24,387 nucleotides of DNA. Origin: Schoenoplectus triqueter. Taxonomy: Eukaryota; Streptophyta; Magnoliopsida; Poales; Cyperaceae. The notes under the pieces were generated by a model. The model worked only from the letters and a program-made list of their open reading frames with translations, ran no database searches and had not been told where the DNA came from. Location of the stretch: positions 1 through 24,387 of the forward strand of contig CAXKVV010001169.1 of NCBI GenBank assembly GCA_964058805.1, written 5' to 3'. Shown piece after piece: positions 1 to 11,323 of the stretch. Numbering within the stretch: the stretch's first letter is position 1; each line of letters starts with the position of its first letter. A program made the position numbers and the translations under genes.

Positions 1-1289
1 AGTGCTTGCTTATTAAGCCTAGGTTTTCCTTGCAAATACAGCTAGCAGCTATCCTAACATGTGTTGCTATAGTTTTCATAACAACATTTAAGTGTGCTTT
101 GTAAATAGGACGTGCATAATTGCAGTCAAAAGAAATAAAAGCAAATACTATAGTAATAGGGGATCTTCTTACAGAAATAATCTTGACAAGAAACCTCCCA
201 TCATATTGAACTCCGAGCAATATCTACATGGGAATCGCAAAACAGAATTCCTTAGTGCTAATTGTGGATAGACTGTTTGCCAGTTGAAATGTATGCATAA
301 AAATTGAAATAGAAAGTTATGGTTCTCAGAGGATAAATGCACTCTCACAGAAGGTTTTATCGTGAATGTTCTTTATAATTGTTCAATCACAACCTCGGGG
401 ACAATGAAACTAAAAGGAATGTGGTCATCCATTCCTCATACTAAATTACCCAATCTGTGTTGGTGTGAAGAAAGATCTCATCTCTGATCAACATATATTT
501 GATTGAATCACAGAAAAAGTAACCCAAATTTTAACACATTTCACAATATATTGCAGCATAAAAATTCAGAGAATACTTCCTGTTGTTATAAAGAGTAAGA
601 ACTATTTAAATTTCGCAAATATTATTGTTGCTGACCAATTTGGCAAAAATCTTATCTCTGGGTACATCAACTATTTAATTGGGGGAAGAGGTACAAGATA
701 GTTTCTTCTCCGCTTCAGAGAAACAGGACAGCACATCATTCTAAAGGAAGTTACACCTAAACAAAAAAGATGCAGCAAAAAGGGAACGGACAGCTCCGTT
801 TTTAACCACACAAATGGAGAAGATCGGAAAACAATTTTAGAATCTTATTTCTAATGTCAAAGATAAATTCGGATAATTTTACGGAAATATGAGTCGAAAT
901 AAGGAGGCGCATCTGTCTAAATTCAAAGACAATGGACTTTATAGTAACATAAAAGATTGATAATCTTCGATAAATATTAACAGATCGAATAAAATAATCA
1001 ACCCGATATACCAAAATAAAACAAGGAAGGGTGAGAATACTAAACAAGGAAGGGTGTCTTTTCTAGCGGAGACAATGTCAAAATGCGTGCAAAGAAAACA
1101 ACACAAAGTACAACTTCTAAATCAACTAGAACGATATTAACCAAAAGAACATGGAATCACTAAGTTCCAAAGAGAAATTAAGTAGATCGAGTGACCTTAT
1201 CCAAACAAGATGATTCTAGCTATTTAGCTAATCTAGCAATGCCTCCCAAGAAATCCTAAACAAGAAAATTCAAAAATATTGAAACAAGA
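1..1289 (-). other. Non-coding; possible first intron of a minus-strand gene
   Basis: No convincing coding sequence is seen on either strand. Read on the minus strand it looks like plant intron or leader DNA: T-rich, with scattered pyrimidine tracts ending in AG (for example near 765 and near 35). It lies directly downstream of the leader-like sequence at 1290-1560. An 81-residue minus-strand frame at 802-1047 is low-complexity and hydrophobic, and I do not accept it as a gene. The intron reading is an inference from context only. Confidence 0.25.
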
Positions 1290-1560
1290 CAGTGGCGAAG
1301 CACAGTGCGAGAAGATATTAGATCGCGATACCGTCTCAATGGGGAAGAAAGGTGTCGATTGAACAGATAGAAAATCGCCTGATCGGATGCCTTTGAGAGT
1401 ACAAAATGAAGGCCAGCTCCTTTTTTTTTCTTATTTGTTGCTTTGGAGAGGTATTAAAAGAGATATGGAGAAGCAGTCTGGTAATTAGAGAGAGAGAGAG
1501 AGAGGGAGAGCGTCTCGTACTGCTCTTTCTCTTTCCAAACAACGGAACCTGTCTTCTCTG
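1290..1560 (-). promoter_or_regulatory. Possible 5' leader (first exon) of a gene off the left edge
   Basis: On the minus strand this segment reads as a long CT-dinucleotide tract followed by mixed, less AT-rich sequence, then GT-containing candidate donor sites around 1325-1335. A CT-rich leader followed by a long T-rich stretch is a common arrangement for plant genes with an intron in the 5' UTR. No coding exon is visible, so the gene itself, if real, must start beyond position 1. Frames across the CT tract on both strands are by-products of the microsatellite. Confidence 0.3.
1487..1504. repeat. (AG)n microsatellite
   Basis: This is an uninterrupted AG dinucleotide run, read as CT on the minus strand, where it would lie in the candidate leader. 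Confidence 0.9.
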
Positions 1561-2866
1561 TTTAAACTTTTTCTCTTTTTCGTCAAAAACACAAATGGGA
1601 CTTTTTCACTCTACCCCTCGTTATTTGCTGGTTATTTAGTTCTGAGATTTCTTTAGCGTTATTTTATTTATGCTCGGCCCGCAGCCCGCGTCTGCAAAAA
1701 GATAACTTCATTTGTGGATATATTTTTGAACTTTTCTGTTATTTTTCAAAAAAAAAAAAACATTTTCTGTTTGAAAACATTATCAACTTCTTTCTCAGAT
1801 ATAACCAAAAGAACAAGAAGTTACTAAAGATGATTTACATTACAACAATCTAACAATCGATCCGAGATAAACCCACTAAATATTTCTATTAAAAAATTAA
1901 ATTACCATGTCCGTTTATTTTTCAGCCTCATCGTCTTCAAATGGATAACTCTAAGAAGAATCATTTTTGCATACAAGTACATTTGATAGATGGAAAAGTT
2001 GGAGTTGATACGTTATTCTTATCGTTGTTACCATGCATTACGCCCATTAATTTTAATATTCGGTCAAATCTGTGCATCGAGTTCAATGACATAAATGTTC
2101 AAAAATTTAATATTCATTAATTGCTTCCGAACAATGTCTGAACTAAAAAATAGCCAAAAAGTTAAAAAATATATAAAATTGAATATGAAGGATTCTTGGA
2201 AATTTCCGACTGAATAAAATAATAGACATCATCTTAGTGCATAAATGTTCCTATGATAATCAATTATTGAATTAGCAGGGAGACAAAAAAAATAATAGCG
2301 AGGGAGCTAAAAAAACAAAATTGTTGTGAAGGGTTTTGAACAGGTGGCGACTGAACAAAATAATATACATTAATTTATTTAATTCTTCATTATAATTCTT
2401 AATACCTCTTAAACTTCTAAGTTTTTCGAACATGTCACATCATTATTTTTCTCCACCATCGATTTTATCTAAATCTTTCCATCTTTTTAAATCTAAGTTT
2501 TATATAAAATAGTTTATCCCTCCTCATTTAAAATAATATGTATAATATACTTAATGTGAAACTTAACTCTTAAAATGATTATTTATATATTATTATCTGT
2601 GTTAATTATATTATTTATTTTTATAATAATTATTATTATAATTATCATTATTATTTAACATTTAAAAATATTATATCTAAATTTTTTAATGTGAAATTTC
2701 ATTAAGTATATTTAAAATTTTATATTGTTAATTATTTATTTGATGACTATATTATTGGAGTGAAACTCGAGTTACAACTCTAGTATGAGTAAGTGTTCAT
2801 TGAAATAACTGAAGTATTTAGTTAAATTATTTCTATCAAAAGTAGTGTTTAGTTAATCTTAATCTG
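1561..2866. other. AT-rich intergenic spacer, no gene seen
   Basis: A short poly(A) run is present near 1748-1760. From about 2510 to 2760 the sequence is nearly pure A/T low complexity. An imperfect ~24-bp direct repeat beginning CGACTGAA occurs at 2207 and 2348. Both strands are dense in stop codons and nothing resembles a gene or RNA. Confidence 0.7.
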
Positions 2867-3502
2867 TGTCACACCCCAGAATAATTAAATCGGATTAGGG
2901 GTGCTTAATCCCGTCACGTACGCACGACGAGACGTGTGTACGGAAGGCTAAGTGAATAAAATAAAGCAATCACAGAATAAATAAAATAATAATAATAAAT
3001 ATAAATACATGACCATACAATCCAGAATGAACAAAGAGTATACAACGCCTGCATAGGCGGGGCTAGCTCCATCGGAATTGGCAGCAAATCTCTCAAAATA
3101 AAAACCAAAAAGAAAGAAATAAAACTCAAAAACCCGATGGGACCTATCCAACTACCTGGCTCACACGCAAATGCAGCGAAGCATCCATGTCATCGTGCAG
3201 GACTGTGCCTAGCACTCGCTCCAAGAAAATCCCGAACCGATAATACCTGGATCCCACAACCATCGTGGAAACGTGAGTAATTTTAAAGATTACTCAGTAC
3301 GGATTTAGATCCAGCCTTAAGATTTGATCTTCTTTCCTAGACTGGACCCAAATGCCGATACTGGTGTTCAAAAGGTAATATTACATTCATGTGAAAGTAA
3401 AATAATATTTTATGCATATTTTGATAAAACACCTACATGAATGACATGAAATGACAAATAAACCCGAAATAGAAAGTCTGTGGAAATAATAATATAAAAA
3501 AA

Positions 3503-3564
3503 TAGATTTTCTATATTATTTCATTTATTAATATTATTTTTATAAATTAGATTTTCTATATTAT
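3503..3564. repeat. Short tandem duplication (17-bp direct repeat)
   Basis: The 17-mer TAGATTTTCTATATTAT occurs at 3503-3519 and again at 3548-3564, a 45-bp period, inside the long LTR-like repeat. Confidence 0.8.
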
Positions 3565-3822
3565 AGAAGTATAAGTAAAATAAATAATTAAAATAATAGA
3601 AAAAATAGAAAAATAAAAACAAAAACGAAAATAAAAGAAAAGAAACTCAATCAAACACAAATTTAAATTAAATGTGTTTAATATATTAAAGTGTGTTGGT
3701 GTTTTAATGAACGAGATCATACGCTGACTATCAAGCCAATTGTTCATGTGCACTGACAATCCGAAATGAGGGCGGTCAGGGAATATAATCATTTCTCGTA
3801 TTTAAGTTCACGTATTAGTCCA

Positions 3823-3853
3823 TGACGCCATCGAACCTTTCGGGGAGGCGTCA
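3823..3853. repeat. Hairpin-forming inverted repeat
   Basis: TGACGCC (3823-3829) and its exact complement GGCGTCA (3847-3853) flank a 17-base loop. It lies within the long LTR-like repeat. Its role is unknown. Confidence 0.75.
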
Positions 3854-4248
3854 ACTATTTTAGCACATTTTTAATTACTCACTTTTTAATTGAGACTTTT
3901 AAATATTGGGCATTTATTATTTATTACTACTCCTAATTAGGGTTTTAGTAAAATTTCATATTTTATCTCACGGCCCAATATAGTTCATTTGTCTTAAATC
4001 CCGATTATTAAGAGTTGGGCTGATTTCTTAAATATTCTTTCATTTCCTAATTCATATCCAGCCCGTAATTCATTAAGGTATGTCATTAGGCCCACTTGGT
4101 AATTCATTCCCTAGTTTTCCTATTCAGCCCGATTATATTCAAGTACTGCTACATATTAGAATTGCCACCACAACCCAGTAAAGAAAAATATCGGCCAAGA
4201 TCAAAGGATCAAGTAGCAACAAACAAAAGGAATGAACCAGCTTAACAG

Positions 4249-4998
4249 GTACACTGGTACCAGTAACCAGTAGTGGATCAACCTAGCAAAACAGCAACCC
4301 AAATCAAGGTAACAAAGAGAACACAAGCACAGAGTAGAGGGGCAACAACCAAGTCAAGTGCAATATCAGTCCTACCAACCAAACCAGTGACATATATATA
4401 TATAACATCCAAATAGGGTTCAAGCCAGAGCAAGTGTAGTATCAGATCAGAAAGTCAAAAACCAGAAAATCAGCTAATAGATGCACATACAGATCAATGT
4501 TCCAGACAGAGCCAACCAGTTAGGGCGGTTTCAGGGGGTCAGACAACAATCAATTCACAAAAATCAGTACAGAACCAACCTCTCAGTAACAGACCAGAGT
4601 CAAATCAAGGGTCACAAAGGGGACAACTAGTTGTAACTAAAAAAAATCAGGCAGTAGTTCAGTTCTTAAAGCCCTATTAGGATCAACAGCCCAATATAAC
4701 AATCTAATTCCAGAATAACTCAACCAGCATACAAAACAACAAAAAAGGGCATCAACCATGTCAGGAAATCAGATAACAACTACCAGTCTCACTCCCCACC
4801 CTAAGTGGTCAGACATGCTCAACCCAATAAGTACCAACAAAAAGGATCAAGGCACATCCCATCCCAACCTTACCAACAGTTTCATAAGCACATCAATATC
4901 AGCATACGATTCAGCACATAAAGTTTCAAGCAACCAGCAATCAGGTCAACCAGCATGCAACAACCTCGCCTCACTGGTACTCACGGTACCAGTGTACC
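4249..4998. repeat. Pair of 14-bp inverted repeats around a KpnI-like palindrome
   Basis: GGTACACTGGTACC at 4249-4262 and its exact reverse complement GGTACCAGTGTACC at 4985-4998 face each other about 720 bp apart. The second copy also forms a local hairpin: ACTGGTAC at 4973-4980 pairs with GTACCAGT at 4986-4993 across a 5-base loop. The intervening sequence is A/C-rich with no believable coding sequence. A 106-residue frame at 4758-5078 is low-complexity. Confidence 0.75.
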
Positions 4999-5366
4999 AA
5001 GGCAAAATAAAAATCGACAAGCAACCCAGCGAAACCAAGCCACAATCAACTAATGAACCAGATAAGAGCTCAAAATAGACAACTACTACACAAACCAAGC
5101 AAAATCAGTAAAAGAAAGCCAACAAGAGTTAGGGTTTACCAGTGGAGGAGGAGACAAGCAAAAAAGGGGCAAAGGATTGAAGGTGGCAACAACAACGAGC
5201 ACCTCCTCCACGGGGAGTCTCCGGCCAACCCTCATTTTCTCAGTAAAATCGCAACCCAATACCAAATCCGTTCTTATCAACTTAACAAGTGATTAAGGCA
5301 ACATGCTATTCTCAGCACATGAGTTATTCCAATTAACAACAGAGAGCAGGAGGGAGGCCAGGAGCT

Positions 5367-5376
5367 CCTTATATAG
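5367..5376 (-). promoter_or_regulatory. TATA box of the long LTR-like repeat
   Basis: On the minus strand the sequence CTATATAAGG is a near-ideal plant TATA box. A CT-rich block lies upstream (5490-5760). Downstream on the same strand is leader-like sequence with a candidate splice donor, CTGGTAAACCC, near 5132-5142. Transcription would start near 5340 and run leftwards. Confidence 0.5.
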
Positions 5377-5489
5377 GGGAGGGCAACGACAACGGTCACA
5401 AAGGCTAGACATGGTTTGGGGGTGAGGTGACAAGAGGAGGGAAAATTTTCGGCGAGAATCAGTCTCGCTAGGCAGTAACCGAGGCGAGG

Positions 5490-5760
5490 CGGAGGATGTG
5501 ATGGGGAAACAAGAGGGTCATCGAGTAGTATCTCAAGTGAGAGAGAGAGAGAGAGTTCGGCGGAGAGAGCAATGGCAGGAGAAAAGACGGAGAGAAAAGA
5601 CAGGGGGGACGGGTAGGGAGGCGACTCGACAGAGAGAGAGAGGGGGAGAGACGGAGAGAAGTCGGGTATTAAATGCGGGGTTTAAATGAAGAGAGAGAGA
5701 GGGGAGTGAGAGGTAGTGAGAAATAAATGGGAGAGAGAGAGGGAATCGTGTTGGGGATTT
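5490..5760. repeat. GA-rich block with several (GA)n tracts
   Basis: Purine-rich plus strand with repeated GAGAGA runs at about 5539-5555, 5632-5642, 5690-5701 and 5731-5741. Overlapping frames on both strands (5498-5689 plus, 5533-5802 minus) encode Arg/Glu- or Ser/Leu-repetitive peptides created by the simple repeats. The block lies upstream of the minus-strand TATA box and may serve as a GAGA-type promoter segment. Confidence 0.7.
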
Positions 5761-5980
5761 TTTGTGGAGGCTTTGGTGTGATCTCTTAGTGTAACTTACC
5801 ATTAGGTGTAGCGGGTCAACATGGGTTAAGTTTATTTGATTTTAATCGGGGACTTAATTCGTTAGTCTTAATCATTTTATTATCCATTATTTTATTATTC
5901 CCGGGTATTGCATCATTAAATCGTCATATTTTATATTTTTACTGTTAATTAATTATTCATTTATCATTTAGGCGTTTACA

Positions 5981-7964
5981 TTCTTAATTAATTCATTCAT
6001 TTATCATATTTTGTATTTGATATAAATTATTATTAATAATTTAATTATAGGTTTTCAAAATTTCATGGTTTGACAATCTGAATAATCGTTAGTTCTTGAA
6101 CCAGCTAGCTGAAACGTAAATATAATATATTGTCAAAAAGGAACTTTTAATGCGAAGAGGCCTTGAATCCGTTTCCACCGAATGAAATATAAACGATACT
6201 TTAATATATTAGCTTAGATTGAGTTATATTTAATTAAATAACTTAGAAGTATTGATGCAGTGGTACGTATAGTACAATAATTTGTACTTTTAGAAAATGG
6301 TGTCCAACTTGAGATTTTTCAAATTTTGAATATGTTCAACATTATTTATATATATAAGGTTTATCAAATTTAATTGGTCTTAACACAAATTGACTAACTG
6401 AGAAAGGGTTTGAAACTTGTAACGCGTTAACTGATTTTAAATACTTTTGATAGAAAACCAAATAAATAATACACTACACATGCATAATGTAAGATCTTTT
6501 ATTTTTTATTTTTTATTTTTTTTGTACAATATCAAGCGAATCTAAAACAAAATTATAGGTATACTAAAAGCATAAAGAACATTACATTTTTATCATTTTG
6601 TGAGACATCATATTTTAATTGTACTCGAAACCTCAGAAATATTTGATGTTATTTTTCTCAAAAAGGGGTATTATAAGGAATAATCCAATTTAAAATTTTG
6701 AGAGTAATCAAGACCATGGCATCAAAAAAAATAAGAACATTATTTAATCAATGAGAAACGAGATATTCTAAATGCTAAAAGTTAAGAACATTATTTAATC
6801 AGCATATATATTTGTTGCCCATGTTCAAATTCCTCTATCATCATTGCTGCTTAAAGATTAAACTTGACAATCAATGTAATAAGCAGTGCGGATAGCTACT
6901 ACATAAAAAAATAAAAAAATTAAACGAGTATTTTATTTGCGAAAATTGGGTTTTCGAGAGACCACTCGGCAGAATTTAATTAGCATGTCAAAATGTACGA
7001 GAGGTCTTCAATAACTCCTAACACATTGTTAAAAATTTTGAGGTTATAGCGCTTTCTTTCTCTCTCATGAATATTTTAGGTCTTCAATTTGAAAAGTTTT
7101 ACGTACTTTTTTCAGCACAACATGAGAATTAAGATCCTCAAGTTAATTTGAATGGTATGTATTGAATCTCAAATCTAAATCCTCCAACAAAGAGAAATAA
7201 CTTACAAATCGCGCTAGACAAGATTCGCATGAAAGTCCACATAATTTGATTTTGTGTAATAATTATATTATTTAAGCATAAAATGATATCGTTCGACAAT
7301 TTATTATTTCAAAATACAGTCATCATTAGGGATTTCAATTTTTTTTCTACACTTGCGAGGTCCATTCAACTTAAATTGGACCACATTCAATGTTGTTATT
7401 GAAAAGATATGGGTTTTAATATCGTAAGTTTTGTATATTATGATGTCACAAACTTATTTTCTTAATTTATATTTTCAAAATTTGACAGTCAAATTTTGAA
7501 CCCAAACCATTGTCCTGTTAATTTTATTAATTTTGACAATTATATGCTCATAAAATTATTTTGAGCTCATTTTATGCTACAACAATAATAATAAAATAGA
7601 CATATTAAAATTAATCAATCATAATTAACTAGATTCATTCATTTTATTATTATTTATTATAATAAATGACCTCCAAAAATTATAAAATCATCAGCATATA
7701 TTTATCATAAAAAATAAAAGACTAATAACTTGGATTGGAAGTGTCAAAATTTAAAATTATAAGTTAAAAAAATTCTGACATTACAACACTTTGTGACATT
7801 AGAACCATCCTCTTAAAAAAATGAGTTAGGAATGGATAAAGAATTTCTAGGCCCACCTAACATCAAGTTGTTCTTAAGTTGATATGTTAGACATTTAGTA
7901 TTAATTAAGATATACTTACATACCAAGTAAGATTATTATCTATTAATTGAGATAAAGTTTATAA
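5981..7964. other. AT-rich intergenic spacer, no gene seen
   Basis: Stop codons are dense in all frames. A T-rich run lies near 6495-6523. The 19-mer TAAGAACATTATTTAATCA occurs twice, at 6732-6750 and 6783-6801. No RNA gene or mobile-element terminus was recognised. Confidence 0.7.
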
Positions 7965-8435
7965 TCTATACTATTATATAAAGCATCTAAGAATTGGAGG
8001 GTCTATTTTTTGTCATGGTAAATGTTTATTATACCAATTTTATCCCTCAATTAGACGGATAATATTTATTGTTGGTTGATCGAACGTATGTGATCGCGTC
8101 CATTGATCCCCTCTTTCTCTCCATTTCTTTCCCTTATATACTATTATTTCCATAATTTTTATTTTTTTATTTAGCAACTTTGTGCATATTTGGTAAGAAA
8201 TTAATGGTGATAATATATGTTAGAATAATTTACTTTTCTTGCCATAAAAATCATGAATCATTAACTCATATTGTGCAAAAATCTCATCCAAGATTAAATA
8301 TAGTCTTTATTATATGTGTTCTCTATAATTTGGTGAATTTATAATTTAATATTAGATAAATGTGAATTTTTTTATCTTATAATATTTTAATGTTTAAATA
8401 AAAAATTCTGTTGCAACGCGCGGGTATATAGCTAG
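7965..8435 (+). mobile_element. Short non-autonomous Helitron
   Basis: The 5' end reads TCTATACTATTATATAAAGC, matching the TC start and TA-rich form of plant Helitron left ends. The 3' end reads CGCGCGGGTATATAGCTAG, ending in the required CTRR (CTAG). A GC-rich, partly palindromic segment (GTTGCAAC at 8410-8417, then GCGCGGG) sits about 10 bases before the terminus, as Helitron 3' hairpins do, though one stem arm appears decayed. The host base before is A (7964) and the base after is T (8436), the expected A|T insertion site with no target duplication. At 471 bp it has no room for a Rep/helicase and encodes none, so it would need an autonomous partner. Confidence 0.8.
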
Positions 8436-8819
8436 TAAAATAAAATTAATTATTAAATGTTTGATCAAGTTACTTGGATCATATCGGTTCAACTCATGAT
8501 ATGTAGGAAATGGAATTTCTACAATACAATTCAGATCAAGTTGGAGAAAAATAATAATAAAAAATATCGACCTAATCAGGTTAATATGTTATAATCCTCA
8601 TTAAATCGGAGCGCAATTATAAACAAAAATGATGAGATCTATACAATGGAAACTTGAAATCCGTGATAATTATTTAATAATTTCACTCGTAAAATTATCT
8701 ATAACCTGAATTTAAAATATTAAAGAATATATAACATTGCTCGACATGTAACACAATCCATAAATTAAAGAATATATATATATTAAATTTGAGGTTCCAC
8801 AGGGACCTTTCTGAAAAAA
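8436..8819. other. AT-rich spacer, no gene seen
   Basis: No coding sequence or RNA is recognised. Overlapping minus-strand frames running from here into 8820-9022 encode low-complexity, uncharacteristic peptides. Confidence 0.6.
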
Positions 8820-9200
8820 TCCAATTATGTTCGTGACAACTGACAAGGGGTGAATGCTGTTGACGCCTCGACGGTCGGTCGCACTCGTGAGTCGTGAGAA
8901 CCGTGGCACGTGCACTGGGAGATACGATCGATATATAGCGCAAAGCCGCAAACGCAAAGAGAAGCACGGCTGCACTGCATGGGTAAGGTAAGGAGCATAA
9001 TAGACGGCTCTGATTGAATCACCGTTCGGTTACCACCGTCAGATCATGGCTCCTTGCGCTATTGGTGTGGGGGGATCTTGTGTGCGGATGTTGGGTTTTT
9101 GTCTGCGCACTCAACTGCCCTCTGTTAGCTTTATGCGGACGGAACATGCGACCCAATTATCATTTTTAACTTCTCAAATGAGACCCCGCAAAATATAGAA
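8820..9200 (+). promoter_or_regulatory. GC-richer island resembling a plant promoter and leader
   Basis: This island stands out from its AT-rich surroundings. It has a perfect G-box/ABRE core CACGTG at 8907-8912 (context GGCACGTGCAC) and a TATATA box at 8932-8937, 20 bases downstream. A start codon in good context (ATCATGG) follows at 9046, opening a 50-codon plus-strand frame that ends at 9198. G-box plus TATA at this spacing is typical of ABA- or light-responsive plant promoters. The short frame matches no family I know, and after 9200 the sequence becomes AT-rich repeat, so this may be the stranded 5' end of a gene whose body was lost. It could also be part of an unrecognised transposon. 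Confidence 0.35.
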
Positions 9201-9296
9201 ATAAAAATGAAAGTGATGATGATGCATATGTAGGATTTTGTCCCTTGACCTGTGGTTTTTATCTGCGTAATTACAGGACCTCGTGAGAATGTAGGA

Positions 9297-10858
9297 TCTT
9301 GTCTGCTCATGATCATTGCTTGTTCTGAGGGAAAATACTATTAAATGAAAGTTTAGGACCCCATAGTAAACACTCTGATCTTTTGCGCTAATATCAGCGT
9401 GGAATTTTGAGATATGATTATAAGATACTCGGCATTTATAAATGATCTAATAACTCAAATTATAGCTGAGATGAAATTTAAGAATATTTCTTTAAAAAAA
9501 ACTCTGCATTCCTATAACAAAATATATAAGTTTTGAATAAACAAAAATATAAATATGATTTATTTTTTGGTAATGTACAAAATGGTTTTTAATAAGGTAC
9601 TCCGGAATAAAATAATACGTAGTAGAACATAAAATCCCATGTGTGTAAGGAATATTCGAAATTCAATATCTACACTAAGTGTGAATTAAAAGACTTCATT
9701 TTTATTTCATAATTATTGTGCTCTCGAATATTTATGCATGAATTACACTAAAATATTATTAACAAATATATTAAAATACTACTTTTTTATTTATTATCTC
9801 ATTTTAACATATAAAATATTTAAAATATATAAAATTATTTTAAATATTATCTTTTATTGGTTTTTATTATAATCATTGCAAGCTCGAGACTTTATGATAC
9901 GATTTGTGCATAAATATGAATATATGTACATTAAACTATATTTTTTTTATTAGTCTATTCGATTTTTGTATACCTACTTTCATAAGTTAGACACCAAAAA
10001 GATCAATGGTACAAAAAAAAGTAAAGAATCCAAGGGGAAAAAGATGTAAAACCGTTTTGAGATTCAAGTTTAATGGCAGCGGATAACAGTGTACAACAAA
10101 CCCCTCAATTTGTCTAACTCATTCAACCCAATCAGTTTTTTGCTAGGTCGATATTTTTTAAATATTATATATATAATTTGTTGGTAGTCAATAAAATAAT
10201 ATTTTAAGAGTTAAAATTTTACACTATATTTTTAATTATTACCATATAGTTTTCTTATATTTTTTATTTTTAAAATGTTATATATCACTTTCATTATAAT
10301 ATTAATTATTTCTTATATTTATTTTTTTATAAAATATGCTAAATATTTAAATTGTTAATTCATTATTCATAATGAATGTGAAATTATCATTATTTTTTAT
10401 TTTTTTATCCTTGAGTTGTGATATCATTAATATAAAAACTACAAGATCAAAGCTTTATGTTAGACCATTTGAGTTTTTATTTTTTTTTTTATCATTTATA
10501 GCCTTATTTCAACATATCAGATCACCAAACTACATAAATTTACTTTGAATATTATATTCTATTAATTTATATTATAATCATTATGAGATCAAGTCTTTAT
10601 AACATGATTTACGCACAATTATAAATACAAATAAACTAAAAATATAATTCTTATTTTAATCTATTTGAGTTTTCTATCAATTTTTACTTCATTTCAGCAA
10701 ATAATACCTATAAATATACAATGTTATTTTAAATATCATTTTTATTAGTTTATATTATAATTATTGTGTGCTCGAGCCGTTATGATATGAAATATGTGGA
10801 AACATTAATACTAATGTATTAAAAATAATGCTCCTTATGTTGTATTGATTTACAGCCT
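9297..10858. repeat. Segmental tandem duplication, left copy
   Basis: Starting at TCTTGTCTGC the sequence matches 11324 onward almost base for base over nearly 600 bp, then again from 10152 to 10858 against 11921-12623. This copy holds 259 extra bases (9893-10151) that are absent from the other. The two copies differ by scattered substitutions and small indels, so the duplication is fairly recent but not brand new. Its right half contains satellite 1 units. Confidence 0.9.
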
Positions 10859-11323
10859 AAAATAAAATTAGTATTTATTAATTAGCAAACTATTATGATA
10901 TATACAAAAAAATATAAATGATTAGCAATTCACATTTCAAAATGACACAACATTATCCATGATAGGACCATCCTCTTCTTGCCCTTTTTATTTGATTTTT
11001 TTACTTACATTTAGTGTTTTAATGTTTAGTCTTTTCTCATTGAAGCGATGAAATTTTACAAATACTAATTTCCTTTTTTTTCAACTTTTTTTTAGAAGAG
11101 GTAGAAATAAACTCTCTGAATTGCATAAAGATGACAATTTACTATCACAGTAATATTGCTAGCTAAATTGGGACTCCAGCTAAATATTGCTTTTACTGAT
11201 TAGCTGAATGGAAAAAAACACATTAAATAATAAATATGAATATCTAGAGGAAACAGATGGCAGCAAAGCGATTGGCGCAAAATGTGTTGTTCAAAAGCAC
11301 CCATTGCCTAATTTAGAGGTGCC
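10859..11323. other. Unique spacer between the two duplication copies
   Basis: This 465-bp block is absent from the matching place in the right copy, where satellite 1 continues instead. It contains the junction at which the second copy begins. No terminal repeats, coding sequence or RNA is recognised. Confidence 0.6.

Larger units (their letters stand above)
2867..5980 (-). mobile_element. Long LTR-like repeat (probable solo LTR, Ty3/gypsy-type)
   Basis: The left edge begins TGTCACACCCC and the right edge ends GGCGTTTACA. These are TGT...ACA ends of the form many plant LTRs carry, with a GC-richer terminal hexamer next to each end. A diverged copy of the left terminus, aligned from the same first base, is at 15105-15490, which supports 2867 as a true element end. 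A good TATA box faces the minus strand at 5367-5376, preceded on that strand by a CT-rich block and followed by leader-like sequence, so I orient it minus. It is about 3.1 kb, long but within the range known for Tat/Ogre-type LTRs. No gag, pol or tRNA primer site is found inside. I could not find a matching 5-bp target duplication: the flanks read ATCTG on the left and TTCTT on the right. The right boundary is therefore less certain than the left, and the lineage is inference. Confidence 0.6.

Noticed and set aside
1..38. Minus-strand fragment after a possible splice acceptor, reading KPRLNKQA, reminiscent of a plant neprosin-type protein
   Set aside because: Only about eight residues are visible before the window ends, far too short to support a call.
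4758..5078. 106-residue plus-strand open frame starting with a reasonable ATG
   Set aside because: It is rich in Ser, Thr, Asn, Gln and Pro with no recognisable domain, lies inside the LTR-like repeat, and mirrors the A/C-rich composition of the surrounding DNA.
5498..5802. Open frames on both strands over the GA-rich block
   Set aside because: The peptides are direct translations of GA/CT simple repeats.
8695..9022. Three overlapping minus-strand frames of 65-90 residues
   Set aside because: They overlap in different frames with no domain or codon signal. They cross the promoter-like island, which is better read on the plus strand.
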